From Flavobacteriales bacterium UBA3477 (lineage in GTDB: Bacteria; Bacteroidota; Bacteroidia; Flavobacteriales; Schleiferiaceae), in NCBI GenBank assembly GCA_002378005.1, contig DFQY01000031.1, positions 667 through 25,165 of the forward strand: 24,499 nucleotides of DNA, written 5' to 3'. The position numbers and the translations under genes are program-made. Under the pieces are notes generated by a model, which did not search any database, was not told the origin of the DNA, and was given only the letters and a program-made list of their open reading frames with translations. This document shows, piece by piece, positions 1 to 6,506 of this stretch (its first letter is position 1; each line of letters begins with the position of its first letter).

Positions 1-1194
1 GACAACATCAAAATCATCCGCCAAAACTTGAAGAGGTGGTTGGCCCCGCAGAAGGTGAAGACACCACTGCCATTGTTGGGCTCGACTTCCTACACCAGAG
101 CGGAGGCAAAGGGGAACACCTTGGTCATTGCACCATGGAACTACCCTATTTTTCTATCACTACACCCATTGTGTACTTCCTTTGCCGCTGGTAATACGGT
201 AATATTGAAGCCGTCGGAACTGACCCCGAAGACCTCGGAGGCCTTGAAGGCGTTGATTGAAGAAATCTTCGAACCGCAAGAATGTGCAGTAGTATTGGGC
301 GGTGTGCCGGAAGCCACCGAACTATTGGCGGAGCGCTTTGACCACATCTTCTTCACGGGCTCTACCCACGTAGGCCAAATCGTCATGGAGGCTGCGAGTA
401 AGTTCTTGACGCCGGTCACCTTGGAATTGGGCGGTAAGAGCCCCACCATCGTGGACGCCAGTGCAAACGGATACGAAGCTGGAAAGCGTGTGGCATGGGC
501 GAAGTTTACGAACGCGGGGCAAATCTGTATTGCTCCTGACCACGTTTATGTCCACCGGAGCCAATTAGAGGCCTTCCGTAAAGGCGTTAAAGATGCCGTC
601 AAGCGCCATTACGGTGACGACCCTACCCAACACCCGGATTTCGTTCAGATCGTCAATCCTCGCAACTTTGACCGCCTCAACAGCATCCTTGAAGATAGTA
701 AGACCGAGGCAGGCATTGTAGACATGGGCGGTACGGCCAATGCGGAAGCTCGCAAAATCGCACCCACCATGGTTGTAGATCCTCCAAGAAATGGTGCCTT
801 GATGCGTGAGGAACTCTTTGGCCCGCTGTTGCCGGTATTTAGCTACACCGACCTAAATGAGCCTTTGAAAGAGATTAGAACCCGGGAACATCCGCTTGTT
901 GTGTATATCTATGCGAAATCCCGCAAAAACATCAACTACATCCAGCGCAACACCCGCGCCGGAGCTACGGCAGTGAATATGAGTCTGCTGCAGATTGCCA
1001 ACAACTTCCTCCCCTTCGGCGGTGTCGGCCACAGCGGGATGGGCAAGACCAACGGCCACGCCGGCTTTTTGGAATTTACCAATACACGGAGCCAATTCTA
1101 TCAATGGGGCCCGCCCATCAACAACTTTATTGCCGCCCCTTATACCGCGGTAAAACGCAAAATCATCAACTTCTTGTTGAAGAATCTTTACTAG
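1..1194 (+). CDS. Aldehyde dehydrogenase, class 3-like (5' end outside window)
   Basis: NAD(P)-dependent oxidation of an aldehyde to its carboxylate, probably in the cytosol. The frame is open from base 1, reading DNIKIIRQNLKRW, so the gene starts upstream; the TTG at 28 is not a credible start. Visible motifs are the Rossmann/NAD segment IAPWNYP, KPSELTP, the FTGST glycine turn, the general-base Glu in LELGGKSP (codon 424-426) and the nucleophilic Cys in NAGQICIAPD (codon 526-528). The C-terminal FGGVGHSGMG stretch is typical of ALDH3 enzymes. About 397 codons are present against roughly 450-470 in the family, so some 60 N-terminal residues are missing from view. The substrate cannot be told from sequence; long-chain fatty aldehydes are common for ALDH3. 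It ends just before a strong terminator and faces the next gene tail to tail. Confidence 0.95.
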   Translation, partial: DNIKIIRQNLKRWLAPQKVKTPLPLLGSTSYTRAEAKGNTLVIAPWNYPIFLSLHPLCTSFAAGNTVILKPSELTPKTSEALKALIEEIFEPQECAVVLGGVPEATELLAERFDHIFFTGSTHVGQIVMEAASKFLTPVTLELGGKSPTIVDASANGYEAGKRVAWAKFTNAGQICIAPDHVYVHRSQLEAFRKGVKDAVKRHYGDDPTQHPDFVQIVNPRNFDRLNSILEDSKTEAGIVDMGGTANAEARKIAPTMVVDPPRNGALMREELFGPLLPVFSYTDLNEPLKEIRTREHPLVVYIYAKSRKNINYIQRNTRAGATAVNMSLLQIANNFLPFGGVGHSGMGKTNGHAGFLEFTNTRSQFYQWGPPINNFIAAPYTAVKRKIINFLLKNLY

Positions 1195-1195
1195 C

Positions 1196-1232
1196 AAAAA
1201 AAATCCCCGGGCTGCGCCCGGGGATTTTTTTT
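1196..1232. terminator. Bidirectional intrinsic terminator
   Basis: A perfect stem pairs CCCCGGGC (1205-1212) with GCCCGGGG (1216-1223) around a TGC loop. A1224 pairs with T1204, and eight A (1196-1203) face eight T (1225-1232). It therefore works on either strand. It sits between the convergent aldehyde dehydrogenase and dual isomerase genes and can serve both. Confidence 0.95.
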
Positions 1233-1251
1233 AAATAGCCTTGGTTCTGGC

Positions 1252-2184
1252 TTAACCTACTTGAACCAACTCTACCTTAAAGATTAATGTTGCATTTGGA
1301 GGAATGACACCGCCAGCACCTGAAGGACCATAGCCCAATTCCGATGGCACGATCAACGTCGCCTTAGAACCTTCATTCAATAGCTGGATACCTTCGTCCC
1401 ATCCTGGGATCACTTGCCCCACACCGATAGGAATGTCCAAAGGCGTACCGCGTGAGTATGAGCTATCCACCACTACGCCATCGGCCAATTTCAATTCATA
1501 ATGCACCTTCACATTTTGCCCGGCCGCAGGCTTAGAGCCCTTGCCTTCTTCGTGGATGATGTACATCAAACCGCTGGCTGTCTTCTCAGCACCCGCTTTC
1601 AAATCAGCGATGGCAGCATCTGCAGCTTCTTGAGCGGCACGTGCAGCCTCTTCCGCGGCACTGCGAGCTGTGGTGAACACCGATGAAGCATCCCAAGCCT
1701 CAGCCTCGGCACCTACGCGCACGATTTCTACGGTTTCCATCGTATCACCTTGGGCCACTGCATCAACGACATCTTGGCCGTCTACCACATAGCCGAAAAC
1801 GGTATGCTTACCGTCCAACCAATCTGTAGGTCCGTGGGTAATGAAGAATTGAGAACCATTAGTCGCTGGACCAGCATTTGCCATACTCAAAGTTCCGGGA
1901 CGATTGTGTTTTAATCCTGGGTGGATTTCATCTTCGAACTGGTAACCCGGGCCACCAGCACCGGTCCCTGTTGGGTCACCGCCTTGGATCATGAAATCTG
2001 CAATGACGCGGTGGAAGGTCAACCCGTTATAGTACGGGGTACCTATTTCGGTCACGTTATTTTCGAGCATTCCCTCGGCTAAGCCTACGAAATTCGCCAC
2101 GGTCATAGGAGTTTTCTCGTGTTCTAGTTTGATAGTGATGGCGCCTTTTGTGGTGCCAATTTTGGCATAAATACCGTTTTCCAT
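1252..2184 (-). CDS. Cytosolic dual prolyl isomerase: cyclophilin-FKBP fusion (CFBP)
   Basis: Peptidyl-prolyl cis-trans isomerase with two unrelated catalytic domains in 310 residues. Residues 1-160 are a cyclophilin: FHRVIADFMIQGGD carries the catalytic Arg, Phe, Met and Gln, GSQFFITH follows, and DWLDGKH keeps the cyclosporin-site Trp and the His. Residues 163-200 form an alanine- and glutamate-rich helical linker. Residues 205-310 are an FKBP domain with HYEL, DSS, VIPGW, LGYG and GGVIPPNATLIF; the Phe of the usual FDSS is Val here. There is no signal peptide, so it should be cytosolic. Cyclophilin-first dual immunophilins are known from flavobacteria and Treponema. The gene follows a lipoprotein paralogue on the same strand, 47 bases away, with a terminator-like hairpin between them. 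No ribosome-binding site is visible before the ATG, as is usual in Bacteroidota. Confidence 0.95.
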   Translation of the reverse strand: MENGIYAKIGTTKGAITIKLEHEKTPMTVANFVGLAEGMLENNVTEIGTPYYNGLTFHRVIADFMIQGGDPTGTGAGGPGYQFEDEIHPGLKHNRPGTLSMANAGPATNGSQFFITHGPTDWLDGKHTVFGYVVDGQDVVDAVAQGDTMETVEIVRVGAEAEAWDASSVFTTARSAAEEAARAAQEAADAAIADLKAGAEKTASGLMYIIHEEGKGSKPAAGQNVKVHYELKLADGVVVDSSYSRGTPLDIPIGVGQVIPGWDEGIQLLNEGSKATLIVPSELGYGPSGAGGVIPPNATLIFKVELVQVG

Positions 2185-2197
2185 GAGGAATGATTTT

Positions 2198-2223
2198 AAA
2201 GAAAAGGCCCCGCGTGGGGCCTT
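2198..2223 (-). terminator. Hairpin plus T-run between the two dual isomerase genes
   Basis: Read on the minus strand, AAGGCCCC (2223-2216) and GGGGCCTT (2211-2204) form an 8-bp stem with an ACGC loop. A T-rich tail, TTTTCTTT, follows. It lies just after the stop of the lipoprotein isomerase gene (2232) and only about 14-20 bases ahead of the ATG of the next gene (2184). It may be a terminator of the first gene or an attenuator that lets part of the transcripts through. Confidence 0.75.
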
Positions 2224-2231
2224 CCGGGGTT

Positions 2232-3341
2232 TTATTGTTCGATTCGAACGAGTTCTACATCAAAGACTAGTGAGGCGTTTGGAGGAATGACTCCACCAGC
2301 TCCACGTGAGCCGTAGCCCAAATATGGAGGAATGATAAGTTTAGCCTTACCGCCAACGTTTAATAATTGGATACCTTCCTTCCAACCTTCAATTACGCGA
2401 GCCATAGGACCGTATTGCATCGGCAGTGGCTCATAAGGCTCACGACGCGGATCGTAAGTACCTCCTGCTTGAGCTACCTCTTTAATAGAGCTATCAAACA
2501 AAGTACCGTCCATCAAGTAGCCCGCGTAATCCACACGCACCATTTGACCAAATTCTGGCTTTGGGCCATCACCCACAGTCTCAATAATGTATCGTAATCC
2601 AGATTCCGTTTTCGTTGCTTCTGGATAGGCAGCATCAATCTCAGCTTCGATGGCCGCAGCTTTCTCCTTCTTGGCATCCTCGACACCTTGCTTCCCGTCC
2701 AAGAATGCCTGACCGGCATCCCATTTCTTCGCTTCACCACCCACACGGATGATTTCTACGTGATTCAACACTACCTTCTCTACTGGACGGTCTGAGCCCA
2801 TGCGCTCCACACCACCAATAGCTGTGACAATTTCCTGACCGCTCAAGACTTGAGCGAACACATTATATCCACCGTCCAAGTGCGGCGTGGCATTGTGCGT
2901 AATGAAGAATTGAGATCCGTTCGTACCAGGACCGGCGTTGGCCATACTCACCACACCTGCCTTATCGTGTTTCAACGTTTCTACGATTTCTTGTGGGAAC
3001 TGATAGCCTGGACCACCGGCACCTGTGCCGTCTGGATCACCACCTTGGATCATGAAATTTGGAATGACACGGTGGAACAAGGTACCATCGAAATAAGGCT
3101 TACCCTGGAATTTTGCCTCTGCCTCCGGGTGATTTCCCTCGGCTAAGGCAATGAAGTTACCAGCAGTCATTGGAACCAAATCCTCATGGAAGTCTATTAA
3201 TATATCTCCCATGGATGTTTCCAACTTAGCGTAAATACCATCTTCTAAGGTGATGTTCTCATCGTTTACTGTGACTTTATTTCCTCCACAGCTCGCTAGT
3301 GTGAAGGCCGCGAATCCCGCGAAGAGCATGCTTCTCAACAT
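2232..3341 (-). CDS. Lipoprotein dual prolyl isomerase: cyclophilin-FKBP fusion
   Basis: A second cyclophilin-FKBP fusion, 369 residues, exported and lipid-anchored. The N-terminus MLRSMLFAGFAAFTLASC is a signal peptide with lipobox LASC (Cys18). I chose the ATG at 3341 because the longer frame to a TTG at 3368 runs into a promoter -7 element and would spoil the short signal peptide. The cyclophilin domain (about 35-205) has FHRVIPNFMIQGGD and GSQFFITH, but the usual WLDGKH reads HLDGGY, so the Trp and active-site His are replaced. A charged helical linker (about 208-250) follows. The FKBP domain (about 255-369) has YAGYLMDGTLFDSS, VIEGW, LGYGSRGAGGVIPPN, and about 20 extra residues after FDSS. 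Probable role: folding of proteins in the periplasm or at the outer membrane. It is adjacent to and paralogous with the cytosolic fusion. Confidence 0.95.
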   Translation of the reverse strand: MLRSMLFAGFAAFTLASCGGNKVTVNDENITLEDGIYAKLETSMGDILIDFHEDLVPMTAGNFIALAEGNHPEAEAKFQGKPYFDGTLFHRVIPNFMIQGGDPDGTGAGGPGYQFPQEIVETLKHDKAGVVSMANAGPGTNGSQFFITHNATPHLDGGYNVFAQVLSGQEIVTAIGGVERMGSDRPVEKVVLNHVEIIRVGGEAKKWDAGQAFLDGKQGVEDAKKEKAAAIEAEIDAAYPEATKTESGLRYIIETVGDGPKPEFGQMVRVDYAGYLMDGTLFDSSIKEVAQAGGTYDPRREPYEPLPMQYGPMARVIEGWKEGIQLLNVGGKAKLIIPPYLGYGSRGAGGVIPPNASLVFDVELVRIEQ

Positions 3342-3365
3342 ATCTATGTGATTTTTAAAGAGTCC

Positions 3366-3373
3366 CAAAGGTA
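3366..3373 (-). promoter_or_regulatory. Promoter -7 element for the lipoprotein isomerase gene
   Basis: The minus strand reads TACCTTTG, a perfect match to the Bacteroidota -7 consensus TAnnTTTG, about 25 bases ahead of the ATG at 3341. No clear -33 TTG/TTTG is found 17-23 bases upstream. The site supports the 3341 start over the longer reading. Confidence 0.55.
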
Positions 3374-3472
3374 AGCCCTATCCCGCAGAGAACACAGCGA
3401 AGGTTGTGTTAAAAACCAATAGGCTTCTATACAGTCAATTTTACAGGTTTGTTAATTAAATGTAAACTTCAT

Positions 3473-3504
3473 TTTGCTCTAATGTAAATTTTGTGTTAAC
3501 TTAG
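3473..3504 (+). promoter_or_regulatory. Candidate promoter for the orphan lipoprotein
   Basis: TTTG (3473-3476) is followed after 20 bases by TAACTTAG (3497-3504), one base off the Bacteroidota -7 element TAnnTTTG. Spacing fits the group's usual 17-23. It would place the transcript start near 3510, just upstream of the ATG at 3536, which supports that start over the ATG at 3509. Confidence 0.45.
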
Positions 3505-3535
3505 TACTATGCTTATCCCCTTAAAAGCAACGATT

Positions 3536-4045
3536 ATGAAAAATATTTTGAGCCTTATACTTTCTGCAGCCTTTATTAGTACTGCTATGACAAGCTGTTC
3601 TGACGAGCGTGTGATGCCTAATGACACTGGCGCACAAGCCTTCATGCATAACACTACCTTCTTGGTAGATGGTTTTGAAGTCTATAATCATGATCGCAAA
3701 ACAAGCAATGAACTTACCCTAACATGTGATAGTATCTACATCACATTTGCTGAAAATAATATGTTTATCACCAAAGTGCTCTTCAACGCCAATGATCCAG
3801 AGCAGACCTATTATGATTACAGCACTATGGAAGCACATTACGGAAACGGTGCCTTCATGGGCGTGTGGAGCAATCCCTACACCTTCTTGGATGCCGTAGG
3901 TTTTAGCAGAAACGGTACTACTGCTGGATTCGAACTATCTGGTGCAGATTGTACTTCAGGGGAGTTCATGAGCCAATTCATTCGCATGACTGCAATGGAT
4001 AAACATCCAAAAGCGGCCCTCACCATTAGTGGCTTACCTGGATAA
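3536..4045 (+). CDS. Predicted lipoprotein of unknown function
   Basis: I do not recognise this 169-residue protein. It starts with a clear lipoprotein signal, MKNILSLILSAAFISTAMTSC, with the acylated Cys at position 21, so the mature form of about 149 residues should be anchored to the periplasmic side of a membrane. An upstream in-frame ATG at 3509 would add nine residues before a perfectly good signal peptide, so I prefer 3536. The mature part is acidic, rich in Asn, Thr, Tyr and Phe, and looks beta-rich. Two further cysteines (in LTCDS and GADCTSG) could form a disulfide. The gene is visibly more A+T-rich than its neighbours. It runs against the strand of the prolyl-isomerase genes around it, and its last 20 bases overlap the end of the GldI-like gene tail to tail. 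No terminator follows. Confidence 0.8.
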   Translation: MKNILSLILSAAFISTAMTSCSDERVMPNDTGAQAFMHNTTFLVDGFEVYNHDRKTSNELTLTCDSIYITFAENNMFITKVLFNANDPEQTYYDYSTMEAHYGNGAFMGVWSNPYTFLDAVGFSRNGTTAGFELSGADCTSGEFMSQFIRMTAMDKHPKAALTISGLPG

Positions 4046-4526
4046 GACGAAGATCATAACGCAGCGGGGATTGAGGCGGCACTTTATCCAAATCACCCGC
4101 AATGCCATGTGCTAAAAACGAGGGGATGAGAACGAGCTTCACATCCCCTTCTTTCATTCCCTCTAAGGCTTCGTGTAAGCCCACCTCTACTTGGCTATAA
4201 CCAAGCTCAATAGTATCTCTATAACGCCCCACACCGCTATCGTCCAACAGGTATACCGTGGCTTCATAAACGATTCTATCGCCTATTTCCGCCGTCGCCC
4301 CTCCACCGTCTACTACAGGTAATTCAAACATGCCGTAGCCATTTGGCTCAATGCCTTCTAACTGGTGGCTTTCGATGTATTGATCGATCAATTGTCTTTC
4401 CTGTGCTAAATACATCCTGTTGCGCTCCATAGGGTCCATCACAGGACGCTCCTCCTGGACTTCTGCAGGCTGGGCACAGCTCGTTAGTAGAGCAGCCATA
4501 AGTGAAACGGTTGCTCTTATGACCAC
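4026..4526 (-). CDS. gldI: GldI-like FKBP-fold lipoprotein
   Basis: A 166-residue FKBP-type prolyl-isomerase-like lipoprotein. MVIRATVSLMAALLTSC gives a short signal peptide with lipobox LLTSC. I use the GTG at 4526, which overlaps the upstream DHH gene by 10 bases; the next ATG (4499) would leave only five residues before the lipid-bearing Cys. The FKBP fold is seen in IGDRIVYEATVYLLDDSG, the VEVGLHEALEGMKEGD loop and LIPSFLAHGIAGDLDKVPPQSPLRYDLRLI. The usual VIPGW motif reads VEVGLH and LGYG reads LAHG, so enzymatic activity is doubtful. This divergent FKBP type, next to NrnA-like and ndk genes, is what I know as the gliding-motility lipoprotein GldI. The name rests on family resemblance and context, not on a search. 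Confidence 0.75.
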   Translation of the reverse strand: MVIRATVSLMAALLTSCAQPAEVQEERPVMDPMERNRMYLAQERQLIDQYIESHQLEGIEPNGYGMFELPVVDGGGATAEIGDRIVYEATVYLLDDSGVGRYRDTIELGYSQVEVGLHEALEGMKEGDVKLVLIPSFLAHGIAGDLDKVPPQSPLRYDLRLIQVSH

Positions 4527-5509
4527 GGCAAATGAGTTTTTGCATGTGCCAAGGCCGCGGCTATATCGGTATCCAATCGGCCGCCCGCAGCATTCTTGTG
4601 GCCACCACCATTAAACGACGCTCGGGCCAGCTCATTCACATCCACCAATCCCTTGCTACGGAGGCTGATCTTTACGATGCCCTCCTCTTCACGCATGAAA
4701 CACGCGATCCGAGCACCGTCCACACTGAGGCCAAAGTTCACGAATCCTTCTGTAATACCTTTTTCGTATCCAAGGGCATCGCACTGGGCTTTGCTCAAAT
4801 ACAGGAGTACTACCGTACCGTCGGCACTGGTTTCCATTTGTCCGAGCATAGTACCTAGCAACTTTAAACGAGCTACCGGTTGGCTATCAAAGATTTTATT
4901 TTGAAGCAACTGGCTCTCCACACCTAAGTCGAGAAGCTTGCCCGCCACTTCGTGAGTGCGCGAAGTCGTCACGCTGAATTTGAAGCTACCGGTATCCGTA
5001 ACTATCCCCGTGTAGAGGCATTCGGCGGATTCTTTATCAAGGAATTGGTCCCAATTATACATGGCACAGAACTCATAAATCATCTGACAAGTCGAGCTCA
5101 TGCCCGTATCACTGTAGATGAAATCTGGCCAGCTCTCTGGCTGCTGGTGGTGGTCTATCATCACCTTTTTCGCCTGGGCAGCACGCAGGGCCTCCTCCAT
5201 ATCCGCACTGCGGTGGTAAGCATTGTAATCTAGATGAAAAATCATATCCGCTCCTTCAATCTCGGCATTGGCTGCCTTTTTCCCGTCGCTATAAATCATA
5301 ACACGATCGTTACCTGTAAGGTGCCACAGAAATTTGGGATAAGGATTTGGTACAATGACATGCACTGTTTTTCCCAATTTTTCCAAAACGCGCTGCAAGG
5401 CTAATGCGCTTCCCATCGCATCCCCATCGGGATTTGTATGGTTGGTAATCACAATGCGCTGCGATTTTTCAAATTCCTCCGTGAAATTGTCGAGTCGGAT
5501 TTCTTTCAT
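4517..5509 (-). CDS. nrnA: DHH/DHHA1 phosphoesterase, NrnA type (oligoribonuclease / pAp phosphatase)
   Basis: A 330-residue DHH-family phosphoesterase expected to degrade very short RNA oligonucleotides and/or dephosphorylate 3'-phosphoadenosine 5'-phosphate, using manganese in the cytosol. Metal-binding motifs in order: HTNPDGDAMGS (His24, Asp28, Asp30), FHLDYN (Asp93), the name-giving DHH (119-121) and VTDTGSF. The DHHA1 substrate-binding domain ends in FNGGGHKNAAGG near residue 300. Length fits the NrnA family. It overlaps the GldI-like gene by 10 bases, so the two are surely co-transcribed. It is transcribed away from ndk, with a shared 73-base control region. I cannot tell nanoRNase activity from pAp phosphatase activity by sequence. 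Confidence 0.92.
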   Translation of the reverse strand: MKEIRLDNFTEEFEKSQRIVITNHTNPDGDAMGSALALQRVLEKLGKTVHVIVPNPYPKFLWHLTGNDRVMIYSDGKKAANAEIEGADMIFHLDYNAYHRSADMEEALRAAQAKKVMIDHHQQPESWPDFIYSDTGMSSTCQMIYEFCAMYNWDQFLDKESAECLYTGIVTDTGSFKFSVTTSRTHEVAGKLLDLGVESQLLQNKIFDSQPVARLKLLGTMLGQMETSADGTVVLLYLSKAQCDALGYEKGITEGFVNFGLSVDGARIACFMREEEGIVKISLRSKGLVDVNELARASFNGGGHKNAAGGRLDTDIAAALAHAKTHLPWS

Positions 5510-5527
5510 TCTCTTGACTTATAAATA

Positions 5528-5557
5528 CAAAGGTGCAGGAAAAGTGTACCTTTGCAA
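5528..5557 (-). promoter_or_regulatory. Promoter for the nrnA-gldI unit
   Basis: On the minus strand, TTG (5557-5555), a 19-base spacer and CACCTTTG (5535-5528) fit the Bacteroidota -33/-7 pattern, with one mismatch (C for T) in TAnnTTTG. The predicted transcript would begin close to the ATG at 5509, giving a very short leader. The -7 element is one arm of an inverted repeat shared with the ndk promoter. Confidence 0.5.
5547..5554 (+). promoter_or_regulatory. Promoter -7 element for ndk
   Basis: TACCTTTG matches TAnnTTTG exactly, about 28 bases before the ndk ATG. No good -33 TTG lies at the normal distance. Its last seven bases, ACCTTTG (5548-5554), mirror CAAAGGT (5528-5534), so the ndk and nrnA -7 elements face each other symmetrically. 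Confidence 0.55.
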
Positions 5558-5582
5558 TCCAAAAATCGAAAAAACTCAAAAC

Positions 5583-6002
5583 ATGGCAGGTACTAAGACC
5601 CTAACAATGATCAAACCTGATGCGGTTCGCAACGGACACACCGGTGCCATCTTGAACGACATCACTACAGCTGGATTCCGCATCTCTGCAATGAAATTGA
5701 CACAACTTTCTAAGGCTGATGCTGAGGCGTTTTACGCGGTTCACAGCGAGCGTCCATTCTTTGGCGAGCTTGTTGAATTCATGACTTCAGGCCCTATCGT
5801 TGCTGCAATATTGGAAAAAGACAACGCTGTAGAAGATTTCCGTACGTTGATTGGTTCTACTAACCCAGCTGAGGCTGCTGAAGGCACTATTCGTGCGAAG
5901 TACGCTACTAGTATTGGTGAGAACGCTGTACACGGTTCTGATAGCGACGAGAATGCTCAAATCGAAGGTGATTTCCACTTTGCTGGTCGCGAGCAGTTTT
6001 AA
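5583..6002 (+). CDS. ndk: Nucleoside diphosphate kinase
   Basis: Transfers the gamma phosphate of ATP to nucleoside diphosphates through a phosphohistidine, balancing NTP and dNTP pools in the cytosol. The 139-residue protein is the normal length. It starts TLTMIKPDAV, has the ribose/phosphate-binding ERPFF and IGSTNPAEA motifs, and the catalytic His117 in NAVHGSDS. I start at the ATG at 5583 (MAGTKTL); the open frame further upstream is promoter sequence. It is divergent from the NrnA-like gene and is followed by a separately promoted rplS. Confidence 0.97.
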   Translation: MAGTKTLTMIKPDAVRNGHTGAILNDITTAGFRISAMKLTQLSKADAEAFYAVHSERPFFGELVEFMTSGPIVAAILEKDNAVEDFRTLIGSTNPAEAAEGTIRAKYATSIGENAVHGSDSDENAQIEGDFHFAGREQF

Positions 6003-6016
6003 TTAGAATTTTTAGT

Positions 6017-6024
6017 TATTTTTG
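6017..6024 (+). promoter_or_regulatory. Promoter -7 element for rplS
   Basis: TATTTTTG matches the Bacteroidota -7 consensus TAnnTTTG exactly, 15 bases after the ndk stop. Only a TTTT tract (5997-6000) stands in for the -33 box. A start near 6031 would give rplS an untranslated leader of about 75 bases. Confidence 0.5.
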
Positions 6025-6105
6025 CCGTCCCCAATTGGGGCTAAGCGTCAACCTCTGGCAAAAGTTGTGAATGTTGGCTCATAGTGATTGTAAATTTTTT
6101 ATACC
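6025..6105 (+). promoter_or_regulatory. rplS 5' leader, candidate ribosomal-protein autoregulatory RNA
   Basis: The gap between ndk and rplS holds pairing that no gene explains. CCCCAATTGGGG (6029-6040) is a perfect inverted repeat. Then CAAC (6049-6052) can pair either with GTTG at 6064-6067 or with GTTG at 6073-6076; in the second case AGC (6044-6046) also pairs with GCT (6077-6079) around a two-base bulge. The two pairings exclude each other. An A/T-rich tract leads into the ATG, with no Shine-Dalgarno. Ribosomal-protein leaders controlling L19 have, as far as I recall, been proposed in flavobacteria; I could not compare this one with them. Confidence 0.45.
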
Positions 6106-6453
6106 ATGGATTTAGTCCAGTTCGTACAAAGCGAATTTGTAGAAAAGAAAGACCTTCCAGAATTTGGCGCTGGTGATACTATCACAGTATACACGCAGAT
6201 TAAAGAAGGTGACAAAACCCGTACGCAGTTCTTCCGCGGCGTAGTATTGCAACGCAGAGGTTCAGGTGTTACTGAAACATTTACCATCCGCAAAATGAGC
6301 GGTAACGTAGGTGTAGAACGTATCTTCCCAGTAAATCTTCCAGCTATTGAGAAGATTGAAATCAACAAGAAAGGTAAAGTGCGTCGCGCACGTGTCTTCT
6401 ACCAGAGAGAGCGTACCGGTAAAGCGGCTCGTATTAAAGAGCGTCGCTTCTAA
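6106..6453 (+). CDS. rplS: 50S ribosomal protein L19
   Basis: Structural protein of the large ribosomal subunit at the subunit interface. 115 residues, the family norm. Recognisable segments are LVQFVQSEFVEKKDLPEFGAGD, TQFFRGVVLQRRGSG, TFTIRKMSGNVGVERIFPV, and the basic C-terminus KGKVRRARVFYQRERTGKAARIKE. In many bacteria rplS lies in the rpsP-rimM-trmD-rplS operon; here it is alone, with a promoter, a structured leader and its own terminator. The start is the first ATG after the leader and gives the standard N-terminus. Confidence 0.98.
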   Translation: MDLVQFVQSEFVEKKDLPEFGAGDTITVYTQIKEGDKTRTQFFRGVVLQRRGSGVTETFTIRKMSGNVGVERIFPVNLPAIEKIEINKKGKVRRARVFYQRERTGKAARIKERRF

Positions 6454-6473
6454 ACCACAGAAGATTCAAATTG

Positions 6474-6505
6474 AAAATCCCCGGCCAATGGTCGGGGATT
6501 TTTTT
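6474..6505. terminator. Bidirectional intrinsic terminator after rplS
   Basis: A 13-bp stem joins AAAATCCCCGGCC (6474-6486) and GGTCGGGGATTTT (6490-6502) with a three-base loop and one G-T pair. A T-run to 6505 follows; the A-run on the left makes it work on the minus strand too. It lies between rplS and the convergent OmpA-family gene, which ends at 6507. Confidence 0.92.
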
Positions 6506-6506
6506 G

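Noticed and set aside
2237..2249. Palindrome GTTCGATTCGAAC near the end of the lipoprotein isomerase
   Set aside because: It falls in codons for the conserved C-terminal strand (VRIEQ) and is well explained as coding sequence.
1290..2320. Similar sequence blocks near 1300 and 2283 (GGAGGAATGAC and nearby)
   Set aside because: They encode the same FKBP motif GGVIPPN in the two paralogous isomerases, so they reflect gene duplication, not a separate repeat element.
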